Source: Crocinitomicaceae bacterium (GTDB taxonomy: Bacteria > Bacteroidota > Bacteroidia > Flavobacteriales_D > Crocinitomicaceae). From it: a stretch of DNA of 42,655 bases. Location: assembly GCA_028689775.1 (NCBI GenBank), contig JAQVCM010000022.1:1-42655 (forward strand), given 5' to 3'. This document shows, one piece after another, positions 1 to 8,355 of this stretch (position 1 is the first letter of the stretch; each line of letters opens with the position of its first letter). The translations under genes and the position numbers were made by a program. The notes under the pieces were generated by a model. It saw only the letters and a program-made list of their open reading frames with translations, was not told the origin of the DNA and made no database searches.

Positions 1-1
1 A

Positions 2-97
2 ATACAGAATGCTCATACAAAATGGGATGGACAAATATTTGCTTGGGCTGCTATTAGAAATGATTTAAATCACTACTTTGGTGATAGAATTAAATAG
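2..97 (+). CDS. C-terminal tail of an unidentified protein (5' end outside window)
   Basis: An open frame enters from the left edge and ends at TAG 95-97, giving about 31 residues that end in HYFGDRIK. The composition (several W, D, N, H and aromatic residues) looks like a real protein end rather than noise. The other two forward frames close at about 57 and 68. Too little is present to name a family. The noncoding hairpin-repeat region follows at once. Confidence 0.35.
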   Translation: MQNAHTKWDGQIFAWAAIRNDLNHYFGDRIK

Positions 98-200
98 CTG
101 GTTGACACAGTTCATTGAACACTCCCGGCTTCACCCTATGTTGATAGATCTCGCTCTTTCAGAGCTTTGCTCGCTTCTAAAAACGATACTTATAATTTCT

Positions 201-463
201 CAATGAACCAGTCTTTTAAATTACAACTGTTCTCTAAAATTCTTTTTCAAATAGGCTGCTTTTGCCCTGAAAGGTTAACATCTAGTAATGATGGGTGAAG
301 CCCTTCGGAGAAACATCTCAAAGCGTAAAGTTCAATGAATCTGTCTTTTAAGTTTTAACTGTTCTCTAAAATTCTTTTTCAAATAGGCTACTTTTGCCCT
401 GAAAGGGTAAGGTCTAGTAACGATGGGTGAAGCCCATCGAACTAACCATCGCAAAGCGTAAAG
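201..463. repeat. Imperfect tandem direct repeat, two ~132-bp units with hairpins
   Basis: Unit 1 spans about 201-332 and unit 2 about 333-463, with most bases identical. Each unit carries CCTGAAAGG-type and GGGTGAAGCCC-type hairpins. Those in unit 2 are perfect (397-407 and 421-439) and those in unit 1 are partly decayed. A third hairpin, GCGC-TGAAG-GCGC, follows at 463-475. Pieces in inverted orientation lie at 110-120 and 127-136. Similar dispersed hairpin repeats occur between genes in Bacteroidota, but membership of a known family was not tested. Confidence 0.7.
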
Positions 464-604
464 CGCTGAAGGCGCGAAATATGCTAACTCAACACTTCCA
501 GATTTAAACTCTGAAATAGTAAGCTATTCTAATCCTTAACATTCTGCGCATCTTCAACTTCGATAATCTGATAACACAACCAAGCCAACTGTTTTTATAA
601 AGTT

Positions 605-633
605 TTGTAATTTACTCGAAATACGTATCTTTG
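605..633 (+). promoter_or_regulatory. Bacteroidota-type promoter of ppa
   Basis: TTG at 605-607 and TATCTTTG at 626-633, spaced by 18 bases, fit the Bacteroidota housekeeping promoter (-33 TTTG, -7 TAnnTTTG). Transcription would start near 640, leaving a leader of about 60 bases that contains a 14-codon open frame (653-697). Confidence 0.65.
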
Positions 634-699
634 TGCGATTATAAAAGAAAAAATGAGCTACTTGTTTTTTCTTTTTGTTTTATATAGCATTCCATAGAA

Positions 700-1392
700 A
701 TGAAAGAAGAAGTTAAAAAAATAGTGGACCTGATGAGCAAGCGTTTTGTTTCTCATCCATGGCATGGTGTTGAAGTGGGAGAAAATTCCCCTCAGTTTGT
801 TAACGCATACATTGAAATTATTCCTGCAGATACCATCAAATACGAAATCGACAAAGCGTCTGGTTTACCGATGGTTGATAGACCACAAAAGCTGTCAAAC
901 AACATGCCTTGTTTGTACGGATTCGTTCCAAAAACCTTGTGTGATGATCGTGTTGCTGCTTTTGCAAATGAGAAAACAAACAGAACAAACATCGTTGGCG
1001 ACAATGATCCTTTGGACATCTGCGTATTGAGCGAAAGAGGTTTCTTGCACAACAACATCCTTTGCGAAGCAAAAGTAATTGGTGGTTTGAGAATGATTGA
1101 CGGTGGCGAAGCGGATGACAAAATCATTGCAGTTTTGAAAAACGATCAAGCTTATGGGCACTTCAACGACATTTCAGAAATGCCTAAAATGGTTATCGAC
1201 CGCGTTCGTCACTTTTTCTTGACATACAAAGATTTGGATGGCGGAGCGAAAAACGTTGAAGTAACGCACGTTTACGGCAAAGAAGAAGCATTTGAGGTCA
1301 TCAAATTAGCTTCCGAAGACTATGACGCCAAATACGGCAATGTAAATGAAAGTTTAGTAGAAGCTATTTTAGATGCAGTAGCAGTAAAATAA
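700..1392 (+). CDS. ppa: Inorganic pyrophosphatase, family I
   Basis: A 230-residue soluble cytoplasmic enzyme that hydrolyses pyrophosphate to two phosphates with Mg2+, pulling biosynthetic reactions forward. The family I signature with its metal-binding aspartates is visible as DNDPLDICVL around residues 101-110, and an ordered N-terminal half contains YEIDKASG and a YGFVP segment, as in family members. The length is within the range of family I enzymes, longer than the 175-residue E. coli type. The start at 700 follows a TAG by two bases and is preceded by a good promoter. A strong terminator follows at 1419-1448, so the gene is probably transcribed alone. It converges with the dcw operon. 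Confidence 0.93.
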   Translation: MKEEVKKIVDLMSKRFVSHPWHGVEVGENSPQFVNAYIEIIPADTIKYEIDKASGLPMVDRPQKLSNNMPCLYGFVPKTLCDDRVAAFANEKTNRTNIVGDNDPLDICVLSERGFLHNNILCEAKVIGGLRMIDGGEADDKIIAVLKNDQAYGHFNDISEMPKMVIDRVRHFFLTYKDLDGGAKNVEVTHVYGKEEAFEVIKLASEDYDAKYGNVNESLVEAILDAVAVK

Positions 1393-1418
1393 GTAACATC
1401 CAAAACAATAAATTGAAA

Positions 1419-1448
1419 AGCGCTGGTTGAATAACTGGCGCTTTTTTT
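1419..1448 (+). terminator. Rho-independent terminator after ppa
   Basis: A ten-base-pair stem (two G-U pairs) with loop GAAT is followed by seven T residues at 1442-1448, 27 bases after the ppa stop codon. Confidence 0.85.
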
Positions 1449-1499
1449 GGTTCAAATTGTTGAAAATGACGGATTCGATTTGAGATCGGTGTATTTATC

Positions 1500-1543
1500 T
1501 TTTTATAGCAGGGACGCAATGCATTGCGTCCCTGCTATAAAAA
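1500..1543. repeat. Perfect 44-bp palindrome between convergent genes
   Basis: Two 22-base arms meet at ATGCAT (1519-1524) with no unpaired base. The core GGGACGCAAT is followed by its own complement, and the outer ends are AT-rich (ATAGC and TTTTT/AAAAA). As RNA either strand could form a hairpin ending in a T run, so it could also act as a bidirectional terminator. The form resembles REP/RAYT-type palindromic elements; that assignment is inference. Confidence 0.8.
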
Positions 1544-1574
1544 GGACAACCGTTCAATCAATTATTTGTAAAAT

Positions 1575-1606
1575 AAAAAAGGGAATGCAAACTGAATTAC
1601 ATTCCC
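1575..1606 (-). terminator. Rho-independent terminator of the dcw operon
   Basis: On the minus strand GGGAATG pairs with CATTCCC (1581-1587 with 1600-1606) and is followed by a T run (1575-1580). It lies just beyond the yqeY stop codon and closes the long minus-strand operon. Confidence 0.8.
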
Positions 1607-1628
1607 TCATTTATATTTTTGCAATTTA

Positions 1629-2072
1629 TTAACTCAAAGCTTCTTTGACCAAAGAAGAGATCATCTTCCCGTCTGCTTTTCCTGCTAATTTCGGTGTAAG
1701 AACTCCCATTACTTTCCCCATGTCTTTTGGACTTGCGGCTCCAGTATCTTGAATTGCTTGAAGAACTTCCGTACGGATTTCTTCTTCGCTCATCATTTTT
1801 GGAAGGTATTGTTCAATTATTTCGGCTTGAAAGATTTCATCTTTTGCCAAGTCCTCTCTATTTTGTTCGATGTATAAAGCATAGGTTTCCATGCGTTGCT
1901 TGTGTAATTTCATTACAATTTTCATCGCAGTTTCTTCTGTTACTTCACCAGCTCCAGAAGTTGCTTCTAACATTAACTTGGATTTAATATCTCTCAGCGC
2001 TTCTAATTTGCCTTTTTCACGGGCAAGCATCGCTGTTTTAATATCGGCATTGATTCTTTCTGTAAATGTCAT
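1629..2072 (-). CDS. GatB/YqeY domain protein
   Basis: A 147-residue cytoplasmic protein of the YqeY family, which resembles the tRNA-binding tail domain of the amidotransferase subunit GatB. The exact role of the stand-alone form is not settled. The helical N-terminus with KLEALRDIKSKL, the central EEEIRTEVLQAIQ and the C-terminal GKVMGVLTPKLAGKADGK are typical. A TTG two codons upstream (2078) could extend it, but the ATG at 2072 lies three bases after the ftsZ stop and fits the family start MTFTERI. It is the last gene of the dcw operon, a position common in Flavobacteriales. Confidence 0.88.
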   Translation of the reverse strand: MTFTERINADIKTAMLAREKGKLEALRDIKSKLMLEATSGAGEVTEETAMKIVMKLHKQRMETYALYIEQNREDLAKDEIFQAEIIEQYLPKMMSEEEIRTEVLQAIQDTGAASPKDMGKVMGVLTPKLAGKADGKMISSLVKEALS

Positions 2073-2074
2073 AA

Positions 2075-3658
2075 TCAATCTACGTTATCGTGTAAAAATG
2101 AATTGTTACTTCTTAGTGTTGCTGAATTACCATCACTGGATAAAGAAAATCTAGAAACTTGTGACTCGTTGCTTGGTGTAGATTCATCCATTTGAATGTT
2201 TCTACGAACGTAAGCTGGTTCAGATTCTAAATTGCTAATTCCGTCTGTTTTACGTAATTTTTGCGTGTATTGTTGAATTCTTTCCAAACGCTCTTGCGCC
2301 AAACGTTGTTGTTCCTCTGCGCTATTTGCTGGCCTTGGTGCAACTTCTCTGATTTCAAATTTTGGTTCGCTTTCGTCATCCAAAACGTGTCTGGTGATTT
2401 TCTGCTCAGTTTCTTGAACGCTCGCTTTAATGTCCCAGCTCAATTCAGTTTGCTCTGCTTTTGGAGTTACTTCATTTGAAAACGTATTGCTAGGTGCAGT
2501 AAGTTCTACTTTCGCTTCAGGAACTACAAATTCAGTTGGTTTCAAATATGGTTCAGGAGCAACCTCTTGTACAATCTCTGGTCTTACCGCTTGCGCAGTG
2601 GATTGCATTGGAGATTGCATCGGCGCTTTGATTTCATTTCTGTTTTCACCGTCTAATTCAATTTTCACTTTTTCAGGTGCTTTTTCAAAACCTGTTGTTG
2701 GTGAAGATTTGAATCCAGTAGCGATCAAAGTAACGCTTAATTTGTCACCCAAAGTTGGATCGTAACCGTGACCCCAAATTACGTCTGCTGTAGAACCTGC
2801 TTCGTCTTGGATGTAGTCCGTGATGGTTGAAATTTCATCCATGGTTACTTCTTTGTCACCGTAGGTAATGTTCAACAATACGTAGTTTGCACCTTCGATG
2901 TTGTTGTCGTTCAACAATGGCGATTGCATTGCTTCTTGGATACAGTGGATTGCTCTGTCTTCGCCTTCTGATGAAGCAGATCCCATAATTGCAACACCAG
3001 AATTTTTCATTACCGTGTTCACATCGTTGAAATCGACGTTCATGGATCCAGTTACTGAAATCACGTCAGCAATTCCTTTTGCAGCGATCGTCAGTACGTT
3101 GTCTGCTTGAGAGAATGCATTTCCAATGGTCAAGTTTCCTGTGATTTCACGTAAGCGTTCGTTGTTGATAATCAACAAGGTGTCTACGTGACTTCTCATT
3201 TCCTCCAAACCTAATTCAGCTTGTTGGCGTCTTTTTCGACCTTCAAAACCAAAAGGAATGGTTACAATTCCAACCGTTAGAATTCCCATTTCTTTTGCAA
3301 CTTGAGCAATTACAGGAGCAGCACCTGTACCGGTTCCACCACCCATTCCTGCAGTTACGAAAACCATTTTAGTTCCGTTTCCAAGAATGTCTTGAATTTC
3401 GTTTATATTTTCAATTGCAGCATTTTTACCAATTTCTGGAATCGCTCCTGCACCTCGTCCTTCTGTCAAACTGAAACCCAATTGGATTTTAATTGGAACA
3501 GGAGAGATGTCAAGTGCCTGACGATCTGTGTTGCACACAATAAAGTCTACCCCTTGGATACCTTGGTTGTACATGTGGTTTACTGCATTGCTTCCGCCAC
3601 CACCAACTCCAATTACTTTGATAATTGAAGATAAATCTTTTGGTAAATCGAATTCCAT
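2075..3658 (-). CDS. ftsZ: Cell division protein FtsZ
   Basis: Tubulin-like GTPase that polymerises into the Z ring and recruits the division machinery on the inner face of the membrane. The nucleotide-binding loop GVGGGGSNAVNHM (17-29) and the tubulin signature GMGGGTGTG (104-112) are intact, and NNERL with the following region forms the second GTP contact. At 527 residues it is longer than E. coli FtsZ (383). The extra length is a low-complexity, charged C-terminal linker from about 325 on, followed by a conserved-looking tail SFLHDNVD, as is usual in Bacteroidota. It follows ftsA by 41 bases and its TGA precedes yqeY by two bases. Confidence 0.97.
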   Translation of the reverse strand: MEFDLPKDLSSIIKVIGVGGGGSNAVNHMYNQGIQGVDFIVCNTDRQALDISPVPIKIQLGFSLTEGRGAGAIPEIGKNAAIENINEIQDILGNGTKMVFVTAGMGGGTGTGAAPVIAQVAKEMGILTVGIVTIPFGFEGRKRRQQAELGLEEMRSHVDTLLIINNERLREITGNLTIGNAFSQADNVLTIAAKGIADVISVTGSMNVDFNDVNTVMKNSGVAIMGSASSEGEDRAIHCIQEAMQSPLLNDNNIEGANYVLLNITYGDKEVTMDEISTITDYIQDEAGSTADVIWGHGYDPTLGDKLSVTLIATGFKSSPTTGFEKAPEKVKIELDGENRNEIKAPMQSPMQSTAQAVRPEIVQEVAPEPYLKPTEFVVPEAKVELTAPSNTFSNEVTPKAEQTELSWDIKASVQETEQKITRHVLDDESEPKFEIREVAPRPANSAEEQQRLAQERLERIQQYTQKLRKTDGISNLESEPAYVRRNIQMDESTPSNESQVSRFSLSSDGNSATLRSNNSFLHDNVD

Positions 3659-3699
3659 TTTGCTTGCTTTTAATTAATTTTTTCTATTTTCTCTCTAAC

Positions 3700-5007
3700 T
3701 TATTCTTCTTCTGCGAACCAGTTTTTACTTTTCGCAAGGATGGATTCAAAGAATCTCCCTTTTGTTTTTTCAGAATGTCCTTTCACTTTATCAACTTTCG
3801 TTTCTTCTTTCGATTCAATGATTTCTTGATGTGGTTTTTCATTCTTTTCAAGTGCTTCAAAGCCTTTTAAAACAAGGCCAATCCCGGTTGAATACATCGG
3901 GCTTTTTAGCTCTTCAATGGTATTGGTGCTTCCTAAATGTTCTGTTGGATATTCAATTCGAGTATCCATTCCAGTGATGTATTCACACAATTGAGTAATG
4001 TGTTTCAATTGTGCTCCACCACCTGTCAAAACGATTCCGCCTATCAATTTCTTTTCATAACCGGAGTTGCGAATTTCATAATAAACGTGTTCGATGATTT
4101 CTTCCATTCGCGCTTGGATGATGTTTGCCAAGTTGCGAATAGAGATTTCTTTTGCATCGCGGCCTCTCAAACCTGGAATACAAACGATTTCAGTTTCTTG
4201 ACTTTCACTTGCCAAGGCAGAACCAAAACGCACTTTTAGTTTCTCAGCTTGCGGACGCATGATCGTGCAACCTTCTTTGATGTCGTCTGTAATCACGTTA
4301 CCACCAAATGGAATAACTGCAGTATGACGGATAATTCCTTCGTGGAAAATAGCCATGTCTGTTGTACCACCACCTATATCAACCAAAACAATTCCAGCTT
4401 CTTTTTCATCGTATGATAAAACAGCTTCTGCAGATGCCAATGGTTCTAAAATCGTTTCATTTACTTCTAATCCTGCACGGTCGACACATTTGTTAATGTT
4501 TTTCGCTGCTGCAACATGTCCTGTAATGATGTGAAAGTTTGCTTCCAAACGAACACCAGACATTCCAATTGGATCTTTAATTCCTTGTTCGTCATCCACG
4601 ATGTATTCTTGCGGAAGCACGTGAATAATTTCCTCACCTGGTTGCATTGCCAAACGATACATGTCGTCAATCAACGCATCAATGTCTTTTTGAGAAATTT
4701 CATCTTCAATGTGGTTTCGAGTGTACATTCCACGGTGTTGTAAACTTTTGATGTGCTGACCAGCAATACCAACGTTTACTTTGTTAATTTTCAAAACACC
4801 TTCCACATTTTTTTGAGTTTCCTCAACAGCAGTTTTGATTGAGTTAACAGTTTTTTCTATGTTCGAAACCATTCCTCTTGATACCCCTAAAGAATCGCTG
4901 CTGCCCATGGATAGAATTTCAATCTTCCCGTGTTCATTTCGTATTCCTACGAAACAAGCTATTTTGGTGGTTCCTATATCTAAACCTACTACTACTGCTT
5001 TTGACAT
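3700..5007 (-). CDS. ftsA: Cell division protein FtsA
   Basis: Actin-like ATPase that tethers FtsZ filaments to the membrane and signals to the periplasmic division enzymes. The phosphate 1 motif GLDIGTTKI (8-16), the SHS2-type insert and the phosphate 2 motif VDIGGGTTD are visible, together with an adenosine-binding GGIVLTGGGAQL. At 435 residues it is close to the family norm, with a charged C-terminal extension (EKNEKPHQEIIESKEE...) before the tail. The last residues KSKNWFAEEE could form the membrane-targeting helix. The gene lies 46 bases after ftsQ and 41 before ftsZ. Confidence 0.96.
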   Translation of the reverse strand: MSKAVVVGLDIGTTKIACFVGIRNEHGKIEILSMGSSDSLGVSRGMVSNIEKTVNSIKTAVEETQKNVEGVLKINKVNVGIAGQHIKSLQHRGMYTRNHIEDEISQKDIDALIDDMYRLAMQPGEEIIHVLPQEYIVDDEQGIKDPIGMSGVRLEANFHIITGHVAAAKNINKCVDRAGLEVNETILEPLASAEAVLSYDEKEAGIVLVDIGGGTTDMAIFHEGIIRHTAVIPFGGNVITDDIKEGCTIMRPQAEKLKVRFGSALASESQETEIVCIPGLRGRDAKEISIRNLANIIQARMEEIIEHVYYEIRNSGYEKKLIGGIVLTGGGAQLKHITQLCEYITGMDTRIEYPTEHLGSTNTIEELKSPMYSTGIGLVLKGFEALEKNEKPHQEIIESKEETKVDKVKGHSEKTKGRFFESILAKSKNWFAEEE

Positions 5008-5053
5008 AAATCTTTATTTTCTGAGATTAAAACAATGGTTTTTATCTTTCTAT

Positions 5054-5848
5054 TCATTTTTTCTTGCAAACAATTTGTTTTTTGTATTTCAAATTGATTT
5101 CCTCATATTTCTCCCAACCTTCGAAGGGAAGACCTTGCTGATAAAAGATGATTAGTTTTTTGAATTTATCTTCAACTTCCTCATCTGTTTTAGCCGATCC
5201 AAAAACAATCGTTTGCCCACCAACTTGCGGAATCAGAACAAAATCACCGTTTTTTAACAAGTGAATTTGGCCTATTTGCGAATTCAAGAATGGATCATTA
5301 CAAACGTACTTCGAAATTCGATAGATTTCATCTAAATTTCGAATAGTTTTCAAGGTATCATTGTTGATAATTTCGGAAACGGAAGGACTGTTTTTTCTGT
5401 CTGGAATATTTCCTGTAACAATCACAACCCGTGCGGTATAAAGATAGGAGGGAACCATCACAAAACCGAGTTCATCCAAGTAGTAATTTTCACCAAATTG
5501 ATTATAAATACGAGCAATTGGTTTTCTGATTTTTACATCAATATTCCAACTTCCACCAATTTTAGCATAAGCCTTAGTGGCTTGAACTTCAGACATTTTT
5601 GAAATGTTGTTTTCTATCTGTCTTAAATTAAGATCTTTGAATTTCTGTCCAGGATATAGCAAGCCTTCTCGAACCAAGCGGGTGTATAGCTCGTCTTTTG
5701 TAAGAAAAGCATTTTCATCGCTGGCCTCGATTAGAATCTCTGGTTTCTCCATCACGTATTCGTTTTGCTCCGTTTTCGTTAAGCTCATGCTCACGAAAAC
5801 TCCTGCTATGAAAAGAGTCCAAAGTGCTATTTTAATCCATTTTTTCAT
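5054..5848 (-). CDS. ftsQ: Cell division protein FtsQ (DivIB)-like
   Basis: A bitopic membrane protein expected to link cytoplasmic and periplasmic division proteins. One membrane helix lies at residues 5-22, followed by a periplasmic region with a POTRA-like part (FLTKDELYTRLVREG, then RQIENNISKMSEVQATKAY) and a beta domain containing YLDELGFVM. Sequence identity to proteobacterial FtsQ is low, as is normal in this phylum. The call rests on the POTRA-like pattern and on the position between murC and ftsA. 264 residues. Confidence 0.87.
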   Translation of the reverse strand: MKKWIKIALWTLFIAGVFVSMSLTKTEQNEYVMEKPEILIEASDENAFLTKDELYTRLVREGLLYPGQKFKDLNLRQIENNISKMSEVQATKAYAKIGGSWNIDVKIRKPIARIYNQFGENYYLDELGFVMVPSYLYTARVVIVTGNIPDRKNSPSVSEIINNDTLKTIRNLDEIYRISKYVCNDPFLNSQIGQIHLLKNGDFVLIPQVGGQTIVFGSAKTDEEVEDKFKKLIIFYQQGLPFEGWEKYEEINLKYKKQIVCKKK

Positions 5849-5860
5849 TTTTTTATCGCT

Positions 5861-7237
5861 CTATTTTAAGTTCTTGCTTAAAGTGCTTTTTATTTTTGGA
5901 ACAATTCTGTCAATGTCTCCTGCGCCAATACTCAGGAAAACTCCTGCTTCTTGATTCTTTAAATGTTCAATAACTTCCTCAGAATTCCATACTTTTTTAT
6001 CTTTGATGGAACACATTGCTAACAAAGCATCGCTGGTAATTCCTTCCATCGGTTCTTCTCTTGCTGGATAAATTGGCATCAAAATCAATTCATCAACCTG
6101 AGATAATTCGTTGGCGAAATTTTGCATAAAGTCTTTGGTTCGACTATACAAATGCGGTTGAAATATTCCTGTGATTTTTTGTCCCGGATACAACAAGCGA
6201 ACGGATGAAACCAACGCTTTTATTTCTGTTGGATGATGTGCATAATCATCGATGTAAATCAATTCTTTTGTACGAATGTGAAATTCAAACCTTCGCTTAA
6301 CACCTTTAAAACTTGCTAAACCGTGACGAATTTCTTCTTCTGATAGTCCTAAGTTCAAGCACAAAGCGATGCATCCCAAGGCATTTTCAGCATTGTGAAT
6401 TCCTGGTAATCCCAATTCGATGTCATTCCACTTGCTTGTTTCAGTGACCATGTCCATGTAGAAATGACCATCTTTTGTTCGTAAATTTTGACCTTTAAAA
6501 TCGGCATCTTCATCAATCGCGTATGTTTGAATCGTTGCAGGTGATTGAATTTCTAATCCTTTGCGAAGAATTAAAAATCCTTCGGGATTGATTTGATTTG
6601 CATAGTCTTGAAATCCTTTCAGGAATGTTTCAGCATTGCCATAAATATCCAAATGATCCGCATCGGTCGAAGTGATGATGGATGCAAATGGATTTAGTTG
6701 TAAGAATGAACGGTCAAATTCATCTGCTTCAATGACTGTAAATTCGGATGTTGTTGAAGCGACAAAATTCGTGTTGAAGTTACTGGATATTCCACCTAAA
6801 AAAGCATTACATTTTAAATGAGATTCATTTAATATATGAGCTAATAATGTACTTGTAGTTGTTTTTCCGTGTGTTCCAGCAACTCCTAATCCTTTAGAAG
6901 CGCGCGTGATCATTCCCAACACAGCTGCTCTTTTCAACACCTTGAAATTGTTGTTTTGAAAGTACGTGTACTCACCCAAACTTGCTGGAATTGCAGGCGT
7001 GTAAACCACCAAAGTGTCAGCTGCATTCGAGAATGGAGTTGGAATGTTGTTTCCTAAATCTTCAAAGTGAACGTCAATTCCTTCTTTGACCAGTTCGTCT
7101 GTTAAAGGGGATGGCGTTTTGTCATAACCGGAAACATTCCAATTTTTCATCTTGAAATAGCGAGCCAATGCCGACATTCCAATTCCACCGATTCCGATAA
7201 AATAAACGTTTTTATATGTTTCTAGCGTACTTTTCAT
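5861..7237 (-). CDS. murC: UDP-N-acetylmuramate--L-alanine ligase
   Basis: ATP-dependent ligase that adds L-alanine to UDP-MurNAc, the first peptide-forming step of lipid II synthesis in the cytoplasm. The N-terminal Rossmann motif GIGGIGMSALARYF, the ATP-binding loop GTHGKTTT (about 119-126) and the Mur-family segments FTVIEADEFDRSF and YIDDYAHHPTEI are all present. At 458 residues it is normal in length. It starts 20 bases after the murG stop, and ftsQ starts 12 bases after its own stop codon. Confidence 0.97.
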   Translation of the reverse strand: MKSTLETYKNVYFIGIGGIGMSALARYFKMKNWNVSGYDKTPSPLTDELVKEGIDVHFEDLGNNIPTPFSNAADTLVVYTPAIPASLGEYTYFQNNNFKVLKRAAVLGMITRASKGLGVAGTHGKTTTSTLLAHILNESHLKCNAFLGGISSNFNTNFVASTTSEFTVIEADEFDRSFLQLNPFASIITSTDADHLDIYGNAETFLKGFQDYANQINPEGFLILRKGLEIQSPATIQTYAIDEDADFKGQNLRTKDGHFYMDMVTETSKWNDIELGLPGIHNAENALGCIALCLNLGLSEEEIRHGLASFKGVKRRFEFHIRTKELIYIDDYAHHPTEIKALVSSVRLLYPGQKITGIFQPHLYSRTKDFMQNFANELSQVDELILMPIYPAREEPMEGITSDALLAMCSIKDKKVWNSEEVIEHLKNQEAGVFLSIGAGDIDRIVPKIKSTLSKNLK

Positions 7238-7257
7238 ATTGATCCAGAATATACGGA

Positions 7258-8355
7258 TTACTTTTTGATTTTCTCTAATTCGTCTACAATTTCACTGCAA
7301 GCGTTCGGTTTTGCCAATGCAGCAATTGCGATGCTTAATTCTTGACTTTGTTGCTCATTCTTCAAAAGATCCAGGGATTTTGAAACTAAACTTTCTCTCG
7401 CCTCGCTATCTTTGACTAAAATTGCTGCCTTTTTATTGACCAAAGCCATTGCATTTTTGGTTTGATGATCTTCTGCTACATTTGGAGACGGAACGAGGAT
7501 GGTTGGTTTTTTTATCAAACACAGTTCTGAAACTGCAATTGCACCAGCACGCGAAATGATCACATCCGCAGCTGCATACGCCAAATCCATTCTTTGAATA
7601 AATTCATGTAAGAAAATGCCTTCTTTCGTGGTTTTTTCTATAATTGTTTTCATCATGACGTAGGCATTTTTACCACTTTGCCAGATTACTTGAACGTCAT
7701 TTTTCTGAAACTCGCTAATTCCAGCCAAAATGCTGTCGTTTAATGTTTTCGCACCCAAGCTTCCACCTACAACTAAAATGGTCTTTTTGCTGGAATCTAA
7801 TCCGAAAAGCGTTTCTGCTTCCGCTCTTTTTCCTTCGATTTGAGTTACTTCGGATCGCACTGGATTTCCAGTCAATACAATTTTTTCTTTTGGGAAGAAT
7901 TTTTCCAAACCTTCGTAAGCGGTGCAAATGACACTTACTTTGTTTGCTAATATTTTATTTGTTTTCCCAGGGAAAGAATTTTGTTCTTGAACCAAAGTTG
8001 GTATTCCCAAAGATGTTGCTGCTTTCAAAGTTGGTCCACTGGCATATCCTCCAACGCCGACTACCACTTCTGGTTTAAATTTGCGAAGAATTTGATATGC
8101 TTCAAACATACTTTTAAGCAATTTGAAGGGCAAAACAAAGTTCGAATACGTCAATTTTCTTTGAAAACCAGTTATCGGTAAACCAACAATTTTATATCCT
8201 GCAGCAGGAATTTTTTCCATCTCCATTTTACCCAATGCTCCTACAAATAGAATTTCCACTTCTGGATTTCTTCGTTTGATTTCATTGGCAATGGCAAGTG
8301 CTGGGAAAATATGTCCCCCAGTTCCTCCTCCTGATAAGATGACCCGTTTAATCAT
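7258..8355 (-). CDS. murG: UDP-GlcNAc:undecaprenyl-pyrophosphoryl-MurNAc-pentapeptide transferase
   Basis: Peripheral membrane glycosyltransferase (GT28) that adds GlcNAc to lipid I, making lipid II on the inner leaflet. The N-terminal glycine-rich GGGTGGHIFPALAIA (9-23) and the UDP-GlcNAc-binding region of the C-terminal domain (ISRAGAIAVSELCLIKKPTIL) are intact. At 365 residues it matches the family. The start codon overlaps the ftsW stop as ATGA, which implies translational coupling. Confidence 0.96.
   Translation of the reverse strand: MIKRVILSGGGTGGHIFPALAIANEIKRRNPEVEILFVGALGKMEMEKIPAAGYKIVGLPITGFQRKLTYSNFVLPFKLLKSMFEAYQILRKFKPEVVVGVGGYASGPTLKAATSLGIPTLVQEQNSFPGKTNKILANKVSVICTAYEGLEKFFPKEKIVLTGNPVRSEVTQIEGKRAEAETLFGLDSSKKTILVVGGSLGAKTLNDSILAGISEFQKNDVQVIWQSGKNAYVMMKTIIEKTTKEGIFLHEFIQRMDLAYAAADVIISRAGAIAVSELCLIKKPTILVPSPNVAEDHQTKNAMALVNKKAAILVKDSEARESLVSKSLDLLKNEQQSQELSIAIAALAKPNACSEIVDELEKIKK

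Larger units (their letters stand above)
98..699. other. Gene-free stretch with hairpin repeats and the ppa promoter
   Basis: About 600 bases without a credible gene. It holds a 132-bp tandem repeat (201-463), three short hairpins with a common TGAA(A/G) loop, inverted fragments of the same repeat at 110-136, and the pyrophosphatase promoter at 605-633. No tRNA or conserved RNA other than the repeat was recognised. Confidence 0.6.

Noticed and set aside
201-463. Repeats considered as a CRISPR array
   Set aside because: There are only two units of about 132 bases that follow each other directly, with no short repeat and no unique spacers.
1447-1632. A 61-codon plus-strand frame after ppa
   Set aside because: It begins in the ppa terminator, runs through the 44-bp palindrome and ends in the dcw terminator. 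Its sequence is explained by those structures.
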